Shown: positions 29,582-34,578 of the stretch, piece after piece
Position numbering within the stretch: position 1 is the first letter of the stretch
How the letters are laid out: each line of letters starts with the position of its first letter
Assembly (NCBI GenBank): GCA_964458575.1
Contig: CAYWMD010000067.1
Coordinates: 1-34,578, forward strand
Reading direction: 5' to 3'
Length of the DNA stretch: 34,578 bases
Origin: CAYWMD01 sp964458575
GTDB lineage: Bacteria > Verrucomicrobiota > Verrucomicrobiia > Limisphaerales > JADLHS01
Position numbers and translations under genes: made by a program
The notes under the pieces: generated by a model
Told to the model about the DNA's origin: nothing
Seen by the model: the letters and a program-made list of their open reading frames with translations, nothing else
The model's database searches: none

Positions 29582-30739
29582 TCATGCTTTCTTCTTCCGT
29601 ATTAGCCAGACTACCCCCCCAATCATCGAGACTTGGGTCGCAACAAAAATGATCCGCAGCCAAAAACTCCTGCGCGAGCCTTGATACACCCCAAAGCGGG
29701 GTCCCGATTTCAGGTATTCTTCCGCCTCGGCGATCAGCTTTGGATCATCTCCCGCCCGCCATTTACCCGGGGGTTGAACGTATGTCGCATGCCTATATAT
29801 GCGCGCTTCATTTCTCCGGGTATATCGGGAATCTCGAGTGTATGTTGCTTCAGTCAGTGCCGGTAGTAAATCGCCCACGATCTCTTCCAAGGATGCGCCG
29901 GTTACGGTGAGCGTAACAGAGAAACGCAAATACGGCTTTCCATCTTTTGCAAGTTTGAAGTGTCGAAAGATAGCTGAAGCAGGAATCGCTGTTCCGTTTA
30001 ATGTTCGCCACTGAAGGCATTCGTATGTGGCATCAACAAAGCCGCTTGGTATCGCTTTCCTGAACGCCCAAAGGTCGCGCTGTCTGTCATAGTCAGAAAT
30101 AGTAGCGGGATAAATCAAGTCAGGGCGCAAGAGCTCTTTTTCAAAAGGCAAATCAAGCAGAGCGTTTCTCACGACTTCGACCTTAGTAACAAACCGGGAA
30201 TTCGGCGGTGCACCAACGCGCCACTCATAACCGTACGCGGAGACATTCTTTCGCGAATATTTCCAAGGGGCTGGCAGGTGGAGCAGCTCGGTATTTATAG
30301 CCTTCAGGTTGTTGGGTGACAGCCCAAATGCCACCCAAGGAACAAACATGTACAATTCGTCTGTGACCGTAGTGAAATATTGCCATGTTGGGGAGATCGT
30401 TGCGAAGTGCTTGCTTTTCTGAGGCGCCGGCACTGCGAAATGGCCTTCGTACGGCATCAGAGCGACTGTGTTTGTGCCATCGTAAGCCAGTTGCAACCAC
30501 TTTGCCAGGTTCTGCCTATTGGTGGCAGAAATGCTCCATGAATTCGCTTTAACGTGAGCAGAAAAATCGGCTTGTAGGATCTCCTGGCCCTTTGCATTCT
30601 GGCCTTGGTATTCTACAACTGTATATTCACCTTGAAGAGTTATTGCATCGGCAGTCATATTATAGCTCGTATGCGCAAAAACCGCTAAAAAAACGTTGCA
30701 CCCAGAGAGCCCTCTCAAGTTGAAAACAATCTTTCGCAT
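29582..30739 (-). CDS. Exported single-anchor protein, S2
   Basis: A 385-residue protein from ATG 30739, which shares one base with the stop of M2 (TGATG); the frame stays open to 31162 but overlaps M2 there and is rejected. The N-terminal segment is weakly hydrophobic (L-S-G-C-N-V-F-L-A-V-F-A) and probably an export signal. The shared motif is F-S-A-H-V-K-A-N-S-W-S-I-S ... L-A-Y-D-G. A hydrophobic middle segment (M-F-V-P-W-V-A-F-G-L-S-P) aligns with L-L-F-V-F-G-L-W-P of S1. The protein ends with a membrane helix (I-I-F-V-A-T-Q-V-S-M-I-G-G-V-V-W-L-I) and R-K-K-K. No known enzymatic motif. Confidence 0.72.
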   Translation of the reverse strand: MRKIVFNLRGLSGCNVFLAVFAHTSYNMTADAITLQGEYTVVEYQGQNAKGQEILQADFSAHVKANSWSISATNRQNLAKWLQLAYDGTNTVALMPYEGHFAVPAPQKSKHFATISPTWQYFTTVTDELYMFVPWVAFGLSPNNLKAINTELLHLPAPWKYSRKNVSAYGYEWRVGAPPNSRFVTKVEVVRNALLDLPFEKELLRPDLIYPATISDYDRQRDLWAFRKAIPSGFVDATYECLQWRTLNGTAIPASAIFRHFKLAKDGKPYLRFSVTLTVTGASLEEIVGDLLPALTEATYTRDSRYTRRNEARIYRHATYVQPPGKWRAGDDPKLIAEAEEYLKSGPRFGVYQGSRRSFWLRIIFVATQVSMIGGVVWLIRKKKA

Positions 30740-31218
30740 CAACACTTCAATTTGTTCTTCCTCCAGTACCGGAAAAGCAGGTAATAACTTCCGAGGAGCA
30801 AGTAGGCCAACACCAATTTCATGATGTTGTCCGCCGTTTCCGGCGAGATGTGGAGCGCGTCTGTAAGATTGCCAAGACAACCGCACGGTTTGTGCCACCC
30901 GATCCACCACAGGCCGATGCGATATAGCAGAAAGCCGGTGGCGAGCCACGCCACAAGCGCGGTAGCCGTCACCGGTCGCTTGGCAAAAAAACAAACCGTG
31001 GCGGTGAGAATTTCCACCAGACCGACCGCAACCAGCAACGTGCCGAATGGGACCGCTACGATGGGATCTGACACCGCCAACAATTTGGAGTTTCCGAAGG
31101 AAGCCCAAAGTTTGGCGATTCCGGTCACGCCCAGAATCGCTCCGGCGCTCAGAACAAACCACGTGGAAATCGCGTTATTCATCGTTACCCAACGCCGACA
31201 TGCAATGGTCTCTCGCAT
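30739..31218 (-). CDS. MauE/DoxX-like membrane protein with CGCLG, M2
   Basis: A 159-residue, four-helix protein (W-F-V-L-S-A-G-A-I-L-G-V-T-G-I-A-K-L; T-L-L-V-A-V-G-L-V-E-I-L-T-A; A-L-V-A-W-L-A-T-G-F-L-L-Y; L-V-L-A-Y-L-L-L-G-S-Y). The C-G-C-L-G before the last helix corresponds to the CGCFG-type motif of MauE-like proteins, which are needed in methylamine dehydrogenase maturation for disulfide formation in a small cysteine-rich subunit. This is the strongest clue for the redox reading of the system. ATG 31218 is chosen; ATG 31182 is an alternative. It follows M1 by 14 bases and overlaps S2 by one base. Confidence 0.78.
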   Translation of the reverse strand: MRETIACRRWVTMNNAISTWFVLSAGAILGVTGIAKLWASFGNSKLLAVSDPIVAVPFGTLLVAVGLVEILTATVCFFAKRPVTATALVAWLATGFLLYRIGLWWIGWHKPCGCLGNLTDALHISPETADNIMKLVLAYLLLGSYYLLFRYWRKNKLKC

Positions 31219-31232
31219 TCTTGTAATCAGTA

Positions 31233-31766
31233 TTAAGGGACGTACACGCGCTGGTGGAATCCCGCTGCGTCCTTGGAGTTCGAGCGCGTTACACGCAGCT
31301 TGCTCTTGAATGTTCTGTCTTTCCCTAAAAGTAGATTGGATCCTATGATACAAGCGCTACACACCAGGACGATGCCAATTTGCCCATAGCTCTCAACTCC
31401 TAATTGACTTAGGACTGACTTTTCCTTCTCCACAACTGCACACTCTTTGCCCAAATGGCCAACCGCAACTCCTATCGTATAGAGCAGCCAGATTGACGAG
31501 ACCCATAGAACGGCAATGGCCTTTGGCTCAGTAGAGCGACCAAATACTAACACCGCAAGAACCAGTGTTTCCACCAAGCAGAAAAACAATAGAATGCACC
31601 GGACGCTGCACATAGGATACAGGGAATCCGGAACGGCGAGTTCGCCCCAAGAGAAAATCGTCACGCAAGTCGTCAGCGTTAATAAGAACCAAAGGATACC
31701 CGCCATTGAAAGGAAATACGGATTTCTCGCTGCGTCGAGCGACAAGCCACGACCACGAATCACCAC
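31233..31766 (-). CDS. MauE/DoxX-like membrane protein, M1
   Basis: About 177 residues from a GTG at 31766 (GTG 31763 or ATG 31706 are alternatives; the frame is open to 31994, overlapping P1, and no start has a good ribosome site). Four hydrophobic helices are visible: I-L-W-F-L-L-T-L-T-T-C-V-T-I, C-I-L-L-F-F-C-L-V-E-T-L-V-L, A-V-L-W-V-S-S-I-W-L-L-Y-T and I-G-I-V-L-V-C-S-A-C-I-I. G-H-L-G-K-E-C occupies the place of CGCLG in M2, so only one of the two cysteines remains. M1 and M2 are adjacent and look like a tandem duplication that has diverged. Confidence 0.62.
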   Translation of the reverse strand: MVIRGRGLSLDAARNPYFLSMAGILWFLLTLTTCVTIFSWGELAVPDSLYPMCSVRCILLFFCLVETLVLAVLVFGRSTEPKAIAVLWVSSIWLLYTIGVAVGHLGKECAVVEKEKSVLSQLGVESYGQIGIVLVCSACIIGSNLLLGKDRTFKSKLRVTRSNSKDAAGFHQRVYVP

Positions 31767-31881
31767 ACCGTTGCCCGCAGTTCGCGTAAACACCGCTTGC
31801 TGGTTTCCTCTACCTGGCGAACGCTCGATCGCTTTTCGGGTGGGGCTCACAGATGAAGGGCTGATACTGTTGCGGATTAAA

Positions 31882-32274
31882 CTAACAGTTGCATGGGATG
31901 GCGACGACCGCATATACAGGCGGATCGCTCCAAACGCATGTACATTGTCCGCCCGCTTGTGGAATCTTACACGTCCCAATCTCCGCGAGAGCATTCACGA
32001 AGTATGTTGCTACATAAGTACAACTCGTCAGCGGCCAAGTGTAGCATCGATTGCACACAGTTTCAGGTGGGAGCGTAATGTTACGGTAGCAAACACCTGT
32101 ACAGACCGTTGGGTCTTCGGCCGACGCTGTGCATGTTATGGCCGCTCGGCCATCCACAGTCAGGCATCTGTCAAAAAATGCAAGCACTTCGCTCTGGCAA
32201 ATCCCATATATCAGGGCGAGCCAAATACTGAAACGGAGACTACTTGGATGCTGGCTTCTCTTCATGGTTTTCAT
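31882..32274 (-). CDS. Secreted cysteine-rich protein, P1
   Basis: A 130-residue protein with a signal peptide (S-I-W-L-A-L-I-Y-G-I-C-Q-S-E-V-L-A) and about 12 cysteines in the mature part. It ends with G-T-C-x6-G-Q-C-T-C and Y-A-V-V-A-I-P-C-N-C, the conserved P-family ending. It shares W-P/W-V and C-x-x-C spacing with P3 in the middle (V-C-N-R-C against V-C-T-A-C). Position: 67 bases downstream of S1 and upstream of M1, as in modules 2 and 3. The function is unknown; it is a candidate disulfide-rich secreted substrate of the M proteins. Confidence 0.75.
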   Translation of the reverse strand: MKTMKRSQHPSSLRFSIWLALIYGICQSEVLAFFDRCLTVDGRAAITCTASAEDPTVCTGVCYRNITLPPETVCNRCYTWPLTSCTYVATYFVNALAEIGTCKIPQAGGQCTCVWSDPPVYAVVAIPCNC

Positions 32275-32340
32275 TTGGTTGTGTTGTTGATCATTATTGT
32301 TGTTAACATTTTATGGAAAAAGCCGTGCTGTTCTTGACCT

Positions 32341-33408
32341 TTACGCATCCGCCCGGATACGTCTTTTCATCCACCTCCGTAATACGACAATTAAGGGAGC
32401 GAGAATAATTAGGACGAGAACTCCACGAATCAGCAGTGTAAAAGAACCCGACGAACGCTCCAACTTTCCGGTGGGGGCTGCCGGAGCCGCAAAGAGCCTT
32501 TTGCCAATAGTCGCTGCATCCTCCGCGGACAGCCAAGTTGCGCCGGTTGCCTGGTACAGAAAGGTCTTACCGAGACGAACGTCTTGAACAGAGGTATTCT
32601 TCTCCAGCGGAGGAAGGAGAGAGCCCGAGACCTTTTGGCCAAAATTGGTGATCTCACCTCTGAACCAGCGTTCTACCACAACGCCATTTTTTCGATAAGG
32701 ATGGACAAATGCGAAGCGCACAGGCAGCTCATTTTCCTGCGTCTTGCGCGACGCCGATAGTTCATATTGCGCGTGAGGCAGATCCGTCGGGTACATATTC
32801 GAAATGTACCGCATCGTTGAGATGTGGTCTGGGCCTGATGAAGACAAACCTGTCAAGACGGATTTGAGAAGACTATCGGAAACAGAAAAGGAACCGGAGG
32901 TAGGGATTCCGGGGGTCAGTTTAGAGCGAGTAACGTTCCAAATGTAAATAGCGGATGCAGGGTCTGGTCCGCCGAGAAACGGTACTGACAAGCCCTTCTC
33001 CATATCGGAAGGAGGGTCTGGCCATAGGCCAAATACGAAAAGCAATATTTTTTCGAATTCGGGAAGGCTTCTTGGATCCAATTTCGAGTTCGCTGTCCCC
33101 GCACTAATTTGTTCTGGCCTTGGCATCTTCGTCATCCGGTAGTAATCGTGCCCGTCATAGCTCAACCAACTCTGAATGTTCCCTTGCCACATAATGCTAA
33201 TCTGCCAAGCAGTATTTTTGCATTCGACCTGGAAATCGGCACTTGACAGGTTTGTCTTCAGAGAATCCCGTTTCCCCGCATTCTGGAGTACGAGTGAACC
33301 GTTTGCGTAGTACTCAATGCCAAGAACATCTGTTGGACGACCAATGCAACCCCCAGCGAGCAGGGAGACAAACAGAAGAGCGCAATCTGCTTTGATTTTC
33401 AAATGCAT
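32341..33408 (-). CDS. Exported, possibly lipidated single-anchor protein, S1
   Basis: A 355-residue protein from ATG 33408, 11 bases below the pseudopilin stop; the longer frame to 33570 overlaps the pseudopilin gene. The signal segment A-L-L-F-V-S-L-L-A-G-G-C could be a lipobox, though position -3 is Ala and not the usual Leu. The motif F-Q-V-E-C-K-N-T-A-W-Q-I-S ... L-S-Y-D-G-H-D-Y-Y defines the S family. The C-terminus is a membrane helix (L-L-I-R-G-V-L-V-L-I-I-L-A-P-L-I-V-V-L) with an Arg-rich tail. No catalytic residues are recognisable. Confidence 0.72.
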   Translation of the reverse strand: MHLKIKADCALLFVSLLAGGCIGRPTDVLGIEYYANGSLVLQNAGKRDSLKTNLSSADFQVECKNTAWQISIMWQGNIQSWLSYDGHDYYRMTKMPRPEQISAGTANSKLDPRSLPEFEKILLFVFGLWPDPPSDMEKGLSVPFLGGPDPASAIYIWNVTRSKLTPGIPTSGSFSVSDSLLKSVLTGLSSSGPDHISTMRYISNMYPTDLPHAQYELSASRKTQENELPVRFAFVHPYRKNGVVVERWFRGEITNFGQKVSGSLLPPLEKNTSVQDVRLGKTFLYQATGATWLSAEDAATIGKRLFAAPAAPTGKLERSSGSFTLLIRGVLVLIILAPLIVVLRRWMKRRIRADA

Positions 33409-33418
33409 AAGAAGCAGC

Positions 33419-34204
33419 TCAGTCCTCTGACATCTCGATTTTATGGGCATATTCTTGCCGAGTGACAAACTCGGTATGTCCGTCGCAGTACACAACGTTT
33501 GCCCCGATGGCTCCGTGGTTGCTTTGGAGGTTCGACCAGATTTCTCCGCCCGCGTTCCGCCGTTTGACACAGTCCAAGATGATCCACGTCCGCGCCGGGC
33601 CAGTTATCAGTCCGTAAGATTTCCGCCGGTCGCGCGTGTGGCTGTACTGCAACACGGATTTGATGGTCTTGCGCACGTTGCCCTTGCCGTAACTGCCCAC
33701 CCAGTTCGTCCCCCGGAAATAACCGTACACCTCGTAACTATGCCCGGCATCCAGCTTGTCCCGCCCATTGTGCTTGAGGTCCTTAAGCACGCCCGCCTTG
33801 TTCTTCACATCGGTGCGGATGTAATTCTGTGTGTCCGGGCAGATGTAGGTTTTCAACGTGGGAACATAAGTGGGGTGCAGCCAGCTCAAATCGTCATCCC
33901 CGATGTTGCGGGTGTCGGAATACGCGCCGTCGGATGAAGCGTCGGCGTACATCTGGCTGCCCAGGCCCATCTGCCGCACGTTGTTCATGCACTGGGTCCG
34001 TTTGGCCTTCTCCTTGGCGCGTGAGGCAGCCGGCAGCAGCAGCGCGGCAAGAATGCCGATAATGGCAATAACGACCAAAAGCTCGATCAGGGTAAAGGCG
34101 CCCGTCTTTCCTTTGCGGTTCGCTGTGGACTCTCGGTTCGTGTCCCGCCCAACGGGACCAGCCGTTTCGCCCCATCCGATCACCCATTTCACCGGCATTT
34201 TCAT
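33419..34204 (-). CDS. Type II secretion / type IV pseudopilin-like protein
   Basis: A 261-residue protein with the class III prepilin signal near residue 36: K-T-G-A-F-T-L-I-E-L-L-V-V-I-A-I-I, to be cut before F by a prepilin peptidase. The soluble domain is of the kind abundant in Verrucomicrobiota and Planctomycetota, with M-N-N-V-R-Q-M-G and a C-terminal D-G-H motif preceded by His (N-H-G-A-I-G-A-N-V-V-Y-C-D-G-H). ATG 34204 is used (34198 is also possible); the upstream frame is non-coding. It lies just above the S1 gene and may head the S-P-M unit, suggesting export or a surface location. Such genes are common, so the link may be accidental. Confidence 0.82.
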   Translation of the reverse strand: MKMPVKWVIGWGETAGPVGRDTNRESTANRKGKTGAFTLIELLVVIAIIGILAALLLPAASRAKEKAKRTQCMNNVRQMGLGSQMYADASSDGAYSDTRNIGDDDLSWLHPTYVPTLKTYICPDTQNYIRTDVKNKAGVLKDLKHNGRDKLDAGHSYEVYGYFRGTNWVGSYGKGNVRKTIKSVLQYSHTRDRRKSYGLITGPARTWIILDCVKRRNAGGEIWSNLQSNHGAIGANVVYCDGHTEFVTRQEYAHKIEMSED

Positions 34205-34413
34205 ACCCGTATCTGCCGCGCAGCCATTGCCACGCGGTTTTGCGCCGCAGGCGCGCCTATCGCGCCCTGCCCATGCCCGGTGATGCTTCGCAAAACCTAA
34301 TCCACCGCTTACCAAAGCCAGCAACCAGCGTCAACAGTTTTGTTTAGTTTTTTTTGTTCAATAAACTGGGCTGATAATGGCGGTTGGTCTGCCGGGCCGG
34401 AGAGGGGAAAGCT

Positions 34414-34445
34414 GCCCGGTGAAGCAGCCATGAACTTCACGGGCC
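34414..34445. repeat. 32-base palindrome, copy 3
   Basis: Same length and arms as the copies near 21 kb (GCCCGGTGAAG ... CTTCACGGGCC). It has changes only around the loop (CAGCCATGAA). It lies upstream of the pseudopilin gene in the gene-free stretch 34325-34578. Confidence 0.85.
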
Positions 34446-34482
34446 AAGGAAACTTGAACGGGAAACCGGGACGGGAGAAGGG

Positions 34483-34514
34483 TGAGTGGGTGAGTGGGTG
34501 AGTGGGTGAGTGGG
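34483..34514. repeat. TGAGTGGG octamer array, four units
   Basis: Four perfect TGAGTGGG units, followed by the same AGCAGGGGAGAAAAGG purine-rich stretch that follows the array at 20981. It then runs into GGGGAGATTAAG at the window edge. It belongs to the second copy of the composite element; the element continues beyond the window. Confidence 0.85.
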
Positions 34515-34578
34515 AAAGGGAGCAGGGGAGAAAAGGAGAAAGGGAGCGGAGGAGAATGGGAATGGGGAGATTAAGAGG

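Noticed and set aside
33409..33570. 54-codon N-terminal extension of S1
   Set aside because: Lies inside the pseudopilin gene and would bury the export signal that begins at 33408.

Overview
The window looks like a chromosomal segment of a free-living, glycan-degrading member of the Verrucomicrobiota (Pedosphaera/Limisphaera-like). This is inferred from the gene types, not from a marker gene: a tight cluster of secreted formylglycine sulfatases, a DUF4838 protein, a TIGR03790 protein, a pseudopilin of the kind abundant in Verrucomicrobiota and Planctomycetota, GC-rich DNA, and many short dispersed repeats. No rRNA, tRNA, CRISPR array or complete insertion sequence was seen.

Left part (1-11.4 kb): a sulfatase locus. 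It holds the tail of one sulfatase, four complete exported sulfatases (257, 2811, 4622 and 9811), a PDZ-thioredoxin protein, a 1010-residue DUF4838/sialidase fusion, and a conserved-looking pair of small genes just before the last sulfatase. Together these suggest removal of sulfate and acidic sugars from a complex sulfated glycan outside the cytoplasm. From 11.4 to 15.4 kb, on the minus strand, lie a TIGR03790 protein and a subtilisin-like protease with an unusual N-terminal domain.

Centre (15.5-18.9 kb): a compact rfbA-rfbC-rfbD-rfbB operon for dTDP-L-rhamnose. Then 19.1-20.7 kb holds two small helix-turn-helix proteins resembling terminase small subunits, without other phage genes. From 21.2 to 26.6 kb is a minus-strand run: an O-antigen ligase/polymerase-like membrane protein, an alpha/beta-hydrolase plus transglutaminase fusion, and a membrane protein with a transglutaminase-like tail lacking the catalytic cysteine. 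These three genes carry in-frame stretches of low-complexity and palindromic repeat DNA. The spacers around them hold arrays of 17-nt hairpins, heptamer and hexamer tandem repeats, and a composite palindrome/TGAGTGGG element that recurs at the right end of the window.

Right part (26.6-34.2 kb): the best candidate for an undescribed system. Downstream of a pseudopilin gene, all on the minus strand, a three-gene unit is repeated three times: S (exported, about 355-385 residues, one C-terminal membrane anchor), P (small exported cysteine-rich protein ending in a shared GxC..GxCxC motif) and M (four-helix MauE/DoxX-like membrane protein). One M copy is duplicated and one survives only as a fragment. 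Several junctions overlap at start/stop codons. Sampled base composition is visibly lower in GC than in the flanks. I infer a redox-linked system that matures and displays disulfide-rich secreted peptides; this is a hypothesis from gene content, not a known pathway.
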